NCBI RefSeq assembly: GCF_003634635.1
Contig: NZ_RBJB01000003.1
Location: 372,001 to 436,000 of the forward strand
DNA length: 64,000 bases
Source of the DNA: Marinobacter nauticus
Lineage (GTDB): Bacteria; Pseudomonadota; Gammaproteobacteria; Pseudomonadales; Oleiphilaceae
Direction: 5' to 3'
Part shown: positions 51,113-60,349 of the stretch, in pieces
How the letters are laid out: each line of letters begins with the position of its first letter
How positions within the stretch are numbered: the first letter of the stretch is position 1
Program-made: the position numbers and the translations under genes
Notes under the pieces: generated by a model
Databases searched by the model: none
Told to the model about the DNA's origin: nothing
Seen by the model: the letters and a program-made list of their open reading frames with translations, nothing else

Positions 51113-51941
51113 TCACCCTCCCAATAACGCTAGCAGCATGCGCGGCTATGGAATGGAGCCAACGGCGCAAAGTAATGGTCGTCGCCGTGCCTGCATTGGT
51201 TAATGCATTTCTCGGCCTGTAAGCAACGATATTGACGATACCCTTCCCTTTATACTTGGTCATTTCAAATTCATGGTTCAGAAGCGCAATCACTTCAGGA
51301 AGTTTAGTGACACCGTAGGTGCGGGGATCGAAATCAGGCTTGGATCGTTTCACGAAACTCCCAGCAGAAGCTACATTTGCCCATCCGTTGTCGTCTTGAT
51401 ATTGCTCCCATGCTTTTCGGAGAACTGGCACCAACTCTGACGCAGCTTCAACTGCGTCATCATTTTTTGACTCCTGTGAGGCCCTTGCAGTCTCACCAGA
51501 ACCAAGATTTTCTGTGAAAATGAAGTCATCACAGGCATTGCGGAAGGAAATCGGTGTCTTTTTCTCCCCAACGCCAAACACAAAAATCTCAGCCTCTCGC
51601 AACCTAGAAGCTAATTTGGTGAAGTCACTATCACTCGATACAAGTGCAAACGCATCGAATTTTTTCGAGTAAAGCAGATCCATAGCATCAATTATCATTG
51701 ACGCATCAGTCGCGTTTTTTCCTGTCGTATAAGCGAATTGTTGAATCGGCTGTATGGCGAGCTCATTCAAAGCCTGCTTCCAATTCTTTAAATAATCACT
51801 TGACCAGTCCCCATACGCACGTTTGATCACCACGTGTCCATGCGCAGAAATTTCTTCCAAAATGGCTTTGACTTTAGAGTATTGAGCGTTGTCTGCATCG
51901 ATCAGAACAGCGATTTTTTTGTGCTCATCAAGATCTTTCAT
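51099..51941 (-). CDS. NYN-domain RNase-like protein with OST-HTH/LOTUS domain (copy 2)
   Basis: A 280-residue paralogue of the protein at 42.3 kb. The NYN domain spans about 8-145 (AVLIDADNAQYSKVKAILEEISAHGHVVIKRAYGDW, FAYTTGKNATDASMIIDAMDLLYSKKFDAFALVSSDSDFTKL) and an OST-HTH region about 165-245 (NGWANVASAGSFVKRSKPDFDPRTYGVTKLPEVIALLNHEFEMT). The last about 33 residues are read through attC-like site B (TNAGTATTITLRRWLHSIAAHAASVIGRVNEQN) because the frame misses its TAA, so the tail is probably non-native. AAGGACG lies 4 nt before ATG. Confidence 0.85.
   Translation of the reverse strand: MKDLDEHKKIAVLIDADNAQYSKVKAILEEISAHGHVVIKRAYGDWSSDYLKNWKQALNELAIQPIQQFAYTTGKNATDASMIIDAMDLLYSKKFDAFALVSSDSDFTKLASRLREAEIFVFGVGEKKTPISFRNACDDFIFTENLGSGETARASQESKNDDAVEAASELVPVLRKAWEQYQDDNGWANVASAGSFVKRSKPDFDPRTYGVTKLPEVIALLNHEFEMTKYKGKGIVNIVAYRPRNALTNAGTATTITLRRWLHSIAAHAASVIGRVNEQN
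51125..51202 (-). repeat. attC-like recombination site B
   Basis: 78 bp: plus strand TAACGCTAGCAG at one end, GCATTGGTTA at the other, centre GGAGCC-AAC-GGCGC. The outer arms pair as TAAC, GCAG and CGGC blocks. Same length and same GGAGC centre as site A. It overlaps the end of the NYN gene and abuts the start of the small membrane-protein gene. Confidence 0.62.
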
Positions 51942-51994
51942 GCACGTCCTTCGATAACTAATTGTGCTTTACAGTGGTTATATAGCGCGCCTCG

Positions 51995-52796
51995 TTATTG
52001 CAATAACGAGGCACTAAATATCCCCCGGCACTTGGGAAATGCCTTACAGCCAAAAAACTCCTTCCCCATATTCTCTCCGCGCTTCACCGTGCGCTTTACC
52101 ATCTCACCCTGGCACTTCGGGCATCGTGGCTCACTGTTTTTCTTCGCCACGACCTCCTTCACATGCTTAACGTGATTTCTGTGATTTTTGAACGTAGCCG
52201 CCAGCCGCCCGGATTCAATGGCTTCAATCACCTTCTGAACCTCAACATCCGACAGTCGCGGCTCGGTTTGAGTTTTGATAAAGCGGACATACCCACCACC
52301 GTGGGTCACGTTCTCCGGCATGGGCGTTTTGAATGTGGAATCCCCCACAAAGACCACTACCGAAAACACCTGCTCATCACTCAGGCCCAATAGGCTTTGC
52401 AGTGTCTTCACGTGCTTGTAGTTTTGATGCAGCGGGTTCTGGAATTTCTGCGAGTGCTTGAAGATCTTCTGTGTCCAATAGCGCTGTTTTGCGTTACCGA
52501 AGATCCAGCCCTTCATATTCTTGGTTTCCACCACAAACACGCCGTACCGGGAAACGATGATGTGGTCGATCTGGGTGGTGCCGTCTTCGGTAAGCAGGGT
52601 GACGTTCTTGATGAGGTGGTAACGGGTTTTATCGAGAAAAAGTTTGGCGCATAGGTTAACCACCGCTTCTCCGGCTCTGCCTTTGAACCAAGGCGATTTG
52701 ATGACCACCGCCGCCAATAGAAACAGCAGAATCAGATACCAAAAACTCGGTCGAAATGTTGTTCAGGAGGGATTGCAATATCTGGGTGTAGTCCAT
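51995..52796 (-). pseudogene. NERD-domain nuclease-related protein with topoisomerase-type zinc finger (frameshifted near the start)
   Basis: The frame from TTG 52717 gives 240 residues: membrane-proximal KSPWFKGRAGE, the NERD nuclease-like core (IKNVTLLTEDGTTQIDHIIVSRYGVFVVETKNMKGWIFG, with the Asp/Glu-x-Lys pattern) and a C4 zinc finger (RCPKCQGEMVKRTVKRGENMGKEFFGCKAFPKCRG). Upstream, in the neighbouring frame, ATG 52796 starts MDYTQILQSLLNNISTEF, which would continue as WYLILLFLLAAVVIK if one base were removed from the A5 run at 52741-52745. The remnant at 46.3 kb keeps the uninterrupted MDY...WYLI, so a 1-bp insertion here is likely. The anchorless product could still be made from the TTG. 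Confidence 0.78.
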
Positions 52797-52905
52797 CCGT
52801 CATCCTTAACAGCGGCGTTTTTCCGTTTCTTATAACTACACAGTAGCCTAATCCTTAGGAAACTTCATACCCGTGCGACGTAAAGTTTGGTAAACCACAT
52901 ACAAC

Positions 52906-52934
52906 AAAAGCCGCCCGGTTTCACGAGCGGCTTT
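52906..52934 (-). terminator. Rho-independent terminator of the urea operon
   Basis: Stem AAAGCCGC / GCGGCTTT followed on the minus strand by TTTTGTTG, 34 bp after the ureJ stop. It closes the urt-ure transcript. Confidence 0.88.
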
Positions 52935-52967
52935 CCTGTCTGCTTTTTGATAATTTCGAAGTGCGAA

Positions 52968-53543
52968 TCAGGCAGCCGCCAGGTACGCCCCCGCAACCGC
53001 CAGCACTCCACCAATCCCACGACTAAACCGGCTATCCGCCCTCAGCATCAAGTTACCAAGCCCACGGCCAGCAAAGGTGATGGCGAGCGTGGCGATAGAG
53101 AAACCAGCCAGGTAAGCGGCGAGTGTTGCGCCTGCGGGCATCTCGGCCCCATGCGCAAAACCGTGAAACAGCATGAACGCACCAACCAGGGTGCCACCCA
53201 CGGCGGTTGGCAGTTTGGCCAGGGTGGCGATGAGGATACCGGCGACCAGTACCGAGAAGGTAATCCCTGTTTCCACGCCCGGCAGGCTCAGGCCGCCCCA
53301 GGCCAGGGCTGCGCCGAATACCATGCCGCCGATCACGAAAGCCGGGGTGGCGTTTTTCATGAGTTTGCTCTGGCGCACGCTCCAGAAGCCGATGGCGGCC
53401 ATGGCCAGCAGGTGGTCGAGGCCCAGCATGGGGTGCAGCAGGCCGCTGGTGAAGCCGCCTTCGGTGTGGCCGGGGTGGGCCATGGCGGTGGCGGAGGCGG
53501 TCAGCAGCGCGGCGGTGGCGAGAAGTTTTGAAGTCAGTTTCAT
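52968..53543 (-). CDS. ureJ: HupE/UreJ family nickel-type permease
   Basis: A 191-residue protein with a signal-like first helix (…TASATAMA-HPGHTEGG), then the HupE/UreJ signature HPMLGLDHLLAMAAIGFWS, AFMLFHGFAHGAEMP with metal-binding His residues, and five to six further helices. Members move nickel (or cobalt) for hydrogenase or urease. As the last gene of the urease operon it probably supplies nickel. The last 80 bp are duplicated at 46.48-46.56 kb. CAGGAG lies 8 nt upstream of the ATG. Confidence 0.92.
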   Translation of the reverse strand: MKLTSKLLATAALLTASATAMAHPGHTEGGFTSGLLHPMLGLDHLLAMAAIGFWSVRQSKLMKNATPAFVIGGMVFGAALAWGGLSLPGVETGITFSVLVAGILIATLAKLPTAVGGTLVGAFMLFHGFAHGAEMPAGATLAAYLAGFSIATLAITFAGRGLGNLMLRADSRFSRGIGGVLAVAGAYLAAA

Positions 53544-53586
53544 GGTGTTGCTCCTGGTGGTTCTGTAATCGTATTGGTTCGTTTGC

Positions 53587-54225
<639 letters not shown>

Positions 54226-54250
54226 GGCTGTATCTCCTTGATGTTTTTAT

Positions 54251-54979
54251 TCAGCTTCTGAAAAGCCGTGAATACTGGGTTTCATGCAGGGCACTGCCGA
54301 GCGCGAGGCCCGGCAGGATGGGCCCGAGTTCGTGGTCATGCCGTGCCAGCGCCTGGTCGGTGGCAATCACCAGGGCCGGGCGCAGTTGTTCGATAATCCG
54401 TTGGGCGGCGGTGTGGCCCAGGGGCAAGGCTTTGCAGGCCACCGCCAGCTGGTTTTCCAGCCAGGCCCAGGCAAAACCGAGCAGGGTGTGCCGCACCGGC
54501 ACCCGGCGTACCTGGGCGGCCCAGGCAAACAGGGTGATGTAGCCGGGCTCCGCCGGAATCAGGGTTTGTTCCGGCAACAGGTTGAGGTTGCCCAGCAGGG
54601 TTTTCAGGGCGCCGCCCAGCCGGGTGTCTTCGTCGCTCAGTTCGGCGGTTTCCCGGGTGGCGTGCAGCCACTGGTTCCAGTGCGCAATGCTGGCGCCGTC
54701 TTCGTTCGCCCAGGCGGTTTGCAGCCGGGCCAGTAAGGGCAACTCACACCGGCTGAGGCCGTCTTCCAGCACGCCTTCAATCCATTGGGCCAGTTCCGCT
54801 TCGTTGTTCACCCAGCCCATCTCAAAGGCACTTTCCAGGCCCTGGGACCAGGCAAAAGCACCGATGGGCAACGCCGGGCTGACCAGCTGCATCAGCCCCA
54901 GCAGGGCCAGGTCGCCGCCGGGTTCACCCTCACCCGCCATGGCTGCCGGCTCAGTGGGTGTGTTTGTGGCCGTGAGCAT
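54251..54979 (-). CDS. ureF: Urease accessory protein UreF
   Basis: An all-helical UreF of about 242 residues: LALLGLMQLVSPALPIGAFAWSQGLESAFEMGWV, ANEDGASIAHWNQWLHATRETAELSDEDTRLGGAL and the C-terminal LGPILPGLALGSALHETQYSRLFRS. It acts as a GTPase-controlling partner of UreG in the UreDFG maturation complex. The frame remains open far upstream into ureE; ATG 54979 (28 bp inside the ureE end) or ATG 54940 are the reasonable starts, neither with a strong ribosome site, suggesting translation coupled to ureE. Confidence 0.94.
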   Translation of the reverse strand: MLTATNTPTEPAAMAGEGEPGGDLALLGLMQLVSPALPIGAFAWSQGLESAFEMGWVNNEAELAQWIEGVLEDGLSRCELPLLARLQTAWANEDGASIAHWNQWLHATRETAELSDEDTRLGGALKTLLGNLNLLPEQTLIPAEPGYITLFAWAAQVRRVPVRHTLLGFAWAWLENQLAVACKALPLGHTAAQRIIEQLRPALVIATDQALARHDHELGPILPGLALGSALHETQYSRLFRS

Positions 54980-55514
54980 GGGTATGTCCAGCAGCGTGAG
55001 TGTGGTCATGGCTTTCACCGTGCGAGTGCGCGTGGGAATGGCCCTGGCTATGACCGTGCGAATGGCCCTGGCCGGCCTGGTTGTAGGCTCCGGGTTCCGG
55101 GTCGAAGGTGGCGGTGTGGTGCACCACGGTGGCGCCCAGGCGTTCGGCCAGTTCTTCCAGTACGTGATCGGGCGGGAAGCGCACGAAGGCGCCCTGCTCG
55201 TCTTCACCAATCGCCAGGGTGACGTGGCGGTTGCCCAGGTGATAACACAAGCGGGCCAGCGGCAGGCCGGTTTCTACGCGGGCGGTGACCACCGGCTCTT
55301 CCGCGGCGCGAATGCGGATGATCTCGCCGGATTTCGCTTCCAGCAGATCGCCGTCTCTCAGCACCGGTCCACGGTCCAGAAACAGGCCCACGTCCAGATT
55401 GGTCTCGGTGGTGGCCCGAAGGCGGCCGCGAATGCGCAGTTCGTAGGGCAGCACGAGGTTGTCGTGGATTTCGCTGGCGTCTACGTGGGTGATGCGTTTA
55501 GTCAGTTCCAACAT
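54951..55514 (-). CDS. ureE: Urease accessory nickel metallochaperone UreE
   Basis: A 187-residue UreE: N-terminal strand domain (LELTKRITHV..., about 1-75) with LFLDRGPVLRDGDLL, the C-terminal ferredoxin-like domain (about 78-145: LCYHLGNRHVTLAIG with the metal-binding His) and a long His-rich tail (residues about 147-187, more than a dozen His in GHSH/AHSH-type repeats) that stores nickel. The tail-coding part overlaps the ureF start. GAGAGGAA lies upstream of the ATG. Confidence 0.96.
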   Translation of the reverse strand: MLELTKRITHVDASEIHDNLVLPYELRIRGRLRATTETNLDVGLFLDRGPVLRDGDLLEAKSGEIIRIRAAEEPVVTARVETGLPLARLCYHLGNRHVTLAIGEDEQGAFVRFPPDHVLEELAERLGATVVHHTATFDPEPGAYNQAGQGHSHGHSQGHSHAHSHGESHDHTHAAGHTHAHGHKHTH

Positions 55515-55533
55515 CCGTTCGTTCCTCTCAGAA

Positions 55534-55581
55534 CAGCCTTGAGCTGTGTTGATTAAGCAGCCTTGAGCTGTATTGACTAAA
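55534..55581. repeat. 24-bp tandem repeat overlapping the ureC stop
   Basis: Two adjacent units starting CAGCCTTGAGCTGT differ at a few positions (GTTGATTAAG versus ATTGACTAAA). They fill the ureC-ureE spacer and the second includes the ureC stop codon, so they reflect a recent small duplication. Confidence 0.8.
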
Positions 55582-57280
55582 AAAGGTGATAGCGCTGGGC
55601 CAGGGGCAGTTCGGTGGCCGGCTCACAGGTGAGCAGTTCGCCGTCGGCGTGCACTTCGTAGGTTTGTGGGTCTACGGTCAGGTGCGGGCAGGCGTCGTTC
55701 AGCTTCATGTGCTGCTTGCGCACGTCCCGCACGCCTTTGCAGGCGGAAAGCGGGCTGTCCAGGCCCAGTTCCTCACCAATATTGGCGTCCAGCGCGGCCT
55801 GGCTGACGAAGGTCAGGCGGGTGGCACTGGCGGCCTTGCCGAAGGCGCCGAACATGGGGCGGTAGTGCACCGGCTGCGGTGTAGGGATAGAGGCATTCGG
55901 GTCGCCCATGGGGGCGGCGGCAATCATCCCGCCCTTGAGGATGCAGGCCGGCTTCACGCCGAAGAATGCCGGGCTCCACAGCACCAGATCCGCCAGTTTG
56001 CCCACTTCCACCGAGCCCACATCATGGGCGATGCCGTGGGTGATGGCGGAGTTGATGGTGTACTTGGCGATGTAGCGCTTGGCGCGGAAGTTGTCGGCGC
56101 CGCGTTCCTGGTCTTCCGGCAGCAGGCCGCGCTGCACTTTCATCTTGTGGGCGGTTTGCCAGGTACGGCAGATTACCTCGCCCACCCGGCCCATGGCCTG
56201 GGAGTCGGAGGAGATCATGGAGATCACGCCCATGTCGTGCAGGATGTCTTCCGCCGCGATGGTTTCCCGGCGGATGCGGGAATCGGCAAAGGCCACGTCT
56301 TCCGGGATGTTCGGGTCCAGGTGGTGGCACACCATCAGCATGTCCAGGTGCTCGTCGATGGTGTTCACGGTGTAGGGCCGGGTCGGGTTGGTGGACGACG
56401 GCAGTACATAGTCTTTGGAGCAGGCGGTAATGATATCCGGGGCGTGGCCGCCGCCGGCGCCTTCGGTGTGGAAGGTGTGAATGCAGCGGCCTTTGAAGGC
56501 GGCCAGGGTGTCTTCCACAAAGCCGGATTCGTTCAGGGTGTCGGTGTGAATGGCCACCTGGATGTCGTACTGGTCGGCTACGGTCAGGCAGTTATCGATA
56601 CTGGCCGGGGTGGTGCCCCAGTCTTCGTGCAGTTTGAGGCCGATGACGCCGGCTTTTACCTGCAGCTCCAGCGCCTCCGGCAGGCTGGCGTTGCCCTTGC
56701 CCAGAAAGCCGATGTTCATGGGCAGGCTGTCCACGGCCTGCAGCATCTTGCCGATGTGCCAGGGGCCGGGCGTGCAGGTGGTGGCGTTGGTGCCGGTGGC
56801 CGGGCCGGTGCCGCCGCCGAGCATGGTGGTCACGCCGCTCATCAGGGCTTCTTCCACCTGCTGGGGGCAGATGAAGTGGATGTGGGGGTCGATGCCGCCA
56901 GCGGTGAGGATTTTGCCTTCCCCGGCAATGATTTCCGTGCCGGGGCCGATGACGATGGTTACGTCTGGCTGGGTGTCCGGGTTGCCGGCTTTGCCGATGG
57001 CGGCGATGCGGCCTTTCTGGATGCCTACGTCGGCTTTGACGATGCCCCACCAGTCGAGGATGAGGGCGTTGGTGACCACCGTGTCCATCACCGCGTCGTC
57101 GCAGCGCTGGCTCTGGCCCATGCCGTCGCGGATGACTTTACCGCCGCCGAATTTCACTTCGTCGCCGTAGTGGGTGTGGTCTTCTTCTACTTCAATCCAC
57201 AGTTCTGTGTCGCCCAGGCGGACCCGGTCACCGACGGTGGGGCCGTACATGTCGGCGTAGGCTTGTCTGCTGATTTTCAT
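55577..57280 (-). CDS. ureC: Urease alpha subunit
   Basis: The 567-residue catalytic subunit. Nickel ligands appear in [14 protein letters not shown] (HxH, about residues 134-136), the carbamylated lysine in [14 protein letters not shown] (about 217), [14 protein letters not shown] and [15 protein letters not shown], and the mobile flap with catalytic His in [22 protein letters not shown]. Urease hydrolyses urea to ammonia and carbon dioxide in the cytosol. Length matches. Its ATG overlaps the ureB stop by 4 bp with GGAGGA upstream. Confidence 0.98.
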   Translation of the reverse strand: MKISRQAYADMYGPTVGDRVRLGDTELWIEVEEDHTHYGDEVKFGGGKVIRDGMGQSQRCDDAVMDTVVTNALILDWWGIVKADVGIQKGRIAAIGKAGNPDTQPDVTIVIGPGTEIIAGEGKILTAGGIDPHIHFICPQQVEEALMSGVTTMLGGGTGPATGTNATTCTPGPWHIGKMLQAVDSLPMNIGFLGKGNASLPEALELQVKAGVIGLKLHEDWGTTPASIDNCLTVADQYDIQVAIHTDTLNESGFVEDTLAAFKGRCIHTFHTEGAGGGHAPDIITACSKDYVLPSSTNPTRPYTVNTIDEHLDMLMVCHHLDPNIPEDVAFADSRIRRETIAAEDILHDMGVISMISSDSQAMGRVGEVICRTWQTAHKMKVQRGLLPEDQERGADNFRAKRYIAKYTINSAITHGIAHDVGSVEVGKLADLVLWSPAFFGVKPACILKGGMIAAAPMGDPNASIPTPQPVHYRPMFGAFGKAASATRLTFVSQAALDANIGEELGLDSPLSACKGVRDVRKQHMKLNDACPHLTVDPQTYEVHADGELLTCEPATELPLAQRYHLF

Positions 57281-57594
57281 TTCGTGTCCTCCAACGGCCC
57301 CATCACTTCCGCCCGGAAGCCATAAATTTCGCGCGTTCCGGCAAACGGAATCAGCGTCACGGACCGGGTCTGGCCGGGTTCAAAGCGAATGGCGGTGCCG
57401 GCGGCCACGTCCAGGCGATAGCCGCGGGCCTTGGCGCGGTCGAAGTCCAGGGCGGGGTTGGCTTCGGCGAAGTGGTAGTGGGAGCCGATCTGCACCGGGC
57501 GGTCGCCGGTGTTGCCGACGTCCAGCTGGATGCGTTCGCGGCCGGCGCAGAGTTCGATGTCGCCGTCTTTGAGTTGGTATTCACCGGGGATCAT
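57277..57594 (-). CDS. ureB: Urease beta subunit
   Basis: A 105-residue Ure[94 protein letters not shown]. Beta-sandwich subunit of the (alpha-beta-gamma)3 enzyme. Three genes for three subunits is the typical proteobacterial form. AAGGAG lies 7 nt before ATG and its stop overlaps ureC. Confidence 0.97.
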   Translation of the reverse strand: MIPGEYQLKDGDIELCAGRERIQLDVGNTGDRPVQIGSHYHFAEANPALDFDRAKARGYRLDVAAGTAIRFEPGQTRSVTLIPFAGTREIYGFRAEVMGPLEDTK

Positions 57595-57605
57595 GTGTCT
57601 GCTCC

Positions 57606-57908
57606 TTAGACGATGGGATTGTGGACCGTCACGAGTTTCGTTCCGTCCGGGAAGGTGGCTTCCACCTGCACTTCGTGCACCATGTCAGCCACGCCATCCA
57701 TCACGTCTTCGCGGGTGAGGATTTCGGTGCCGGCGCTCATCAGTTCGGCCACGGTGCGGCCTTCGCGGGCGCCTTCCATGATTTCGGCGCTGATCAGGGC
57801 CACCGCTTCCGGGTAGTTCAGTTTCAGGCCTTTGGCTTTGCGGCGTTCGGCCAGCAGGGCGGCGGTGAACAGCATCAGCTTGTCTTTGTCTCTGGGGGTG
57901 AGTTCCAT
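57606..57908 (-). CDS. ureA: Urease gamma subunit
   Basis: A 100-residue Ure[100 protein letters not shown]. Exact family length. It starts 25 bp after ureD and is followed by ureB after 11 bp. Confidence 0.98.
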   Translation of the reverse strand: MELTPRDKDKLMLFTAALLAERRKAKGLKLNYPEAVALISAEIMEGAREGRTVAELMSAGTEILTREDVMDGVADMVHEVQVEATFPDGTKLVTVHNPIV

Positions 57909-57933
57909 GGATGACTCCGTTGTCTCTTATGCG

Positions 57934-58830
57934 TCAGGTAAGCCAGATTCTGGGTGTGTGGGCCGGTACGCTGGCGAGCATGGGGCGCAGCAGGTGCCAG
58001 GCCTGTTCGCACAGGGCCCAGGCTTCGTTGCGTTCGGTACCCAGGTAGCGCAGGAGCAGCACGCCCCGGCGCCGGGTCACGGCCCAGCGATTGTGGTCTG
58101 GTAACTGTGCTCTCAGCACGTCGATGGCGGCGGCTTCGTCGTCCAGGCCGACCGCCCAGAGGGTGGCCTGCACAGTGGCGCCACCCTGGCCCCAGGGGCC
58201 GTTGAACCGGCGGTGTTTCGGGTCCAGCAGCTGGCGCTCCAGCCACAGTGGCTGGCCGTCCAGGCTTAAATGGAAACGCTGTTCCAGTTCGCCGGTGGCA
58301 AACGGCAGGTCGCTGGCCGGGCGGCCCAGTGCAAGCACTTCCCAGCCCAGGGTGCGGGCGCCGGCTGCCAGTTCAATGGTGGTGGTTTGCAAACCACGGG
58401 AGCCGTCGAAGGCGATGGTTTCCTGGGGCAGGTATTCCAGGATCGCGTTTTTGGCTACCTGCAACCGGGTGTGCTGGCCCCAGGCCACGCCATGGCTGTC
58501 AGCCTTATAGAGTTTGGCGGCGGCCGGGGTGGTCAGAAGCGCGTGGCCACCTTCGGCCACAGAGGCTTCAATGCGCAATTCGTCGCCGCTCACCAGGCCA
58601 CCCGGGGGATGCAGCAGGTACACGTGGCAGCAGCCGGTTTTGCCCTCCGGGTAGAAGGGGCGCTGCACCCGCAGTGGGCCATGGTGGCGCCGGCGCACCA
58701 ACCGGGTTACCGGCGCAGGTTCGCTCTCGGCGCGTGCTTCAAACCCCAGTTCCAGGGCCGCCGCCCAGCGCCGTTCGGTGTCGAAACGGTGACCGGAGGC
58801 GTGGCGGTCGATGGCTTGATAGGCGGTCAT
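57934..58830 (-). CDS. ureD: Urease accessory protein UreD (UreH)
   Basis: A 298-residue UreD: VRRRHHGPLRVQRPFYPEGKTGCCHVYLLHPPGGLVSGDELRIE, ALLTTPAAAKLYK, NAILEYLPQETIAFDGSRG and WEVLALGRPASDLPF. It is the scaffold for the UreDFG complex and provides the nickel tunnel into urease. It starts with an ATGA overlap on the urtE stop, so maturation and uptake genes are physically coupled. Confidence 0.96.
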   Translation of the reverse strand: MTAYQAIDRHASGHRFDTERRWAAALELGFEARAESEPAPVTRLVRRRHHGPLRVQRPFYPEGKTGCCHVYLLHPPGGLVSGDELRIEASVAEGGHALLTTPAAAKLYKADSHGVAWGQHTRLQVAKNAILEYLPQETIAFDGSRGLQTTTIELAAGARTLGWEVLALGRPASDLPFATGELEQRFHLSLDGQPLWLERQLLDPKHRRFNGPWGQGGATVQATLWAVGLDDEAAAIDVLRAQLPDHNRWAVTRRRGVLLLRYLGTERNEAWALCEQAWHLLRPMLASVPAHTPRIWLT

Positions 58831-59525
58831 ACGGTCAGGTGCTGTTTGATGAGTTCATCGGTCAGCCCGGCAATGTCGCCTTCGGCCACGCGCCGGCCCC
58901 GGTCGAGGATGGCGAAACGGTCGGCGTATTTGCGGGCGAACGGCAGTTTCTGTTCCACCAGCAGCACGGTCAGGCCGTCTTCTTCAATCAACCGGCGAAT
59001 CACCTCGCCAATCTGGGCCACGATGTTGGGCTGAATGCCCTCCCCCGGCTCATCGAGGATCAGCAGGCGGGGCTCAATCACCAGCGCCCGGCCAATGGCC
59101 AGCTGTTGCTGCTGGCCGCCGGAGAGGTCGCCGCCCCGGCGGTGTTTCATTTCTTTCAGCACCGGGAACAGCTCGTAAATGCGCTCGGGGATTTGCTTGC
59201 TGCCATCGGCCCGCACCGCGAGGCCAGTGCGCAGGTTTTCCTCCACGGTCAGCAGCGGGAAGATCTGCCGGCCCTGGGGCACGTAGCCGATACCCAGGCG
59301 GGAGCGGTCTTCGATTTTCTTTTTGGTGAGTTCCACATCCCGGGCAAACTCGATGGAGCCGCTTTTCACGGTTTCCTCGCCCATAATGCATTTCATCAGC
59401 GTGGTCTTGCCCACGCCGTTGCGGCCCATCACGCAGGTACACTGGCCCTGGGGCACGTCCAGCTCCAGGTCCCACAGGGTGTGGCTTTCGCCGTAGAACT
59501 GGTTGAGCTTTTCAATCTTGAGCAT
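58827..59525 (-). CDS. urtE: Urea ABC transporter ATP-binding protein UrtE
   Basis: A 232-residue branched-chain-amino-acid-type ABC ATPase: start MLKIEKLNQFYGESHTLWDLELDVPQGQ, Walker A GRNGVGKTTLMKCIMG, signature LSGGQQQQLAIGRAL, Walker B RLLILDEPGEGIQPNIV, switch VLLVEQKL. Pairs with UrtD. The ATG at 59525 overlaps the urtD stop by 1 base and GGGGGAGGAGG lies upstream; its stop overlaps ureD. Confidence 0.95.
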   Translation of the reverse strand: MLKIEKLNQFYGESHTLWDLELDVPQGQCTCVMGRNGVGKTTLMKCIMGEETVKSGSIEFARDVELTKKKIEDRSRLGIGYVPQGRQIFPLLTVEENLRTGLAVRADGSKQIPERIYELFPVLKEMKHRRGGDLSGGQQQQLAIGRALVIEPRLLILDEPGEGIQPNIVAQIGEVIRRLIEEDGLTVLLVEQKLPFARKYADRFAILDRGRRVAEGDIAGLTDELIKQHLTV

Positions 59526-60349
59526 CAGGCCTCCTCCCCCAGATACACCTTGATCACGTCCGGGTCGTTGGAGACCTGGTCCATGGTGCCTTCGGCCAGC
59601 ACGCTGCCCTGGTGCAGTACGGTGACTTTGCGGGCGATGGAGCGCACGAAGCCCATGTCGTGTTCCACCACCACCACGGACTGCTTGCCCGCAAGACTGG
59701 TGAGCAACTCGGCGGTGCGTTCCATTTCCTGTTCGGTCATGCCGGCCACGGGCTCGTCCACCAGAAGCAGCCGGGGTTTCTGCATCAGCAGCATGCCGAT
59801 CTCCAGCCACTGTTTCTGACCGTGGGAGAGGATGCCGGCGGGCTTGTCGCGCAGCGCCTGCAAGCCGATCATTTCCAGGATTTCGTCAATCCGGTCCCGG
59901 TATTCCGCGGTCATGATGGCGGTCAGGGTGGGCAGGATGCGTTTGTCGGCGGCCATGGCCAGTTCGAGGTTTTCGAATACGGTCAGGGCCTCGAACACGG
60001 TGGGCTTCTGGAACTTGCGGCCAATGCCCAGGGTGGCAATGTCCGGCTCGTTCATGCGCAGCAGGTTGTGGCGGCTGCCGAACCATACCGAGCCGGTATC
60101 GGGCCGGGTTTTACCGGTGATGATGTCCATCATGGTGGTTTTACCCGCGCCGTTAGGGCCGATGATGCAGCGCAGTTCGCCGTCGTCGATGGTGAGGTTG
60201 AGGTTGTTGATGGCCTTGAAGCCATCGAAGCTCACGCTCACGTCTTCCATGTACAGGATCGGGCCGTGGCGCACGTCAACCGGCGAGGCCACGGGGGTGA
60301 GAAACTCAAACACCTGGTCCCGGTTGGCAAGTTGTTCAAAGATGCTCAT
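59525..60349 (-). CDS. urtD: Urea ABC transporter ATP-binding protein UrtD
   Basis: A 274-residue ABC ATPase with the longer N-terminus usual for UrtD (ILYMEDVSVSFDGFKAINNLNLTIDDGELRCIIGPNGAGKTTMMDIITGK). Walker A GPNGAGKTT, signature LSHGQKQWLEIGMLL, Walker B RLLLVDEPVAGMTEQEME, switch VVVEHDMGFVRSIA. Its start overlaps the urtC stop by 4 bp. Confidence 0.96.
   Translation of the reverse strand: MSIFEQLANRDQVFEFLTPVASPVDVRHGPILYMEDVSVSFDGFKAINNLNLTIDDGELRCIIGPNGAGKTTMMDIITGKTRPDTGSVWFGSRHNLLRMNEPDIATLGIGRKFQKPTVFEALTVFENLELAMAADKRILPTLTAIMTAEYRDRIDEILEMIGLQALRDKPAGILSHGQKQWLEIGMLLMQKPRLLLVDEPVAGMTEQEMERTAELLTSLAGKQSVVVVEHDMGFVRSIARKVTVLHQGSVLAEGTMDQVSNDPDVIKVYLGEEA

Noticed and set aside
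55586..57325. 579-codon plus-strand frame opposite ureC
   Set aside because: Gly/Ala/Val/His-rich mirror of ureC; codon usage and absence of motifs mark it as a shadow.
58248..59819. 523-codon plus-strand frame opposite ureD-urtE
   Set aside because: Covers two confident minus-strand genes; low-complexity Arg/Pro/Gly content and no family.
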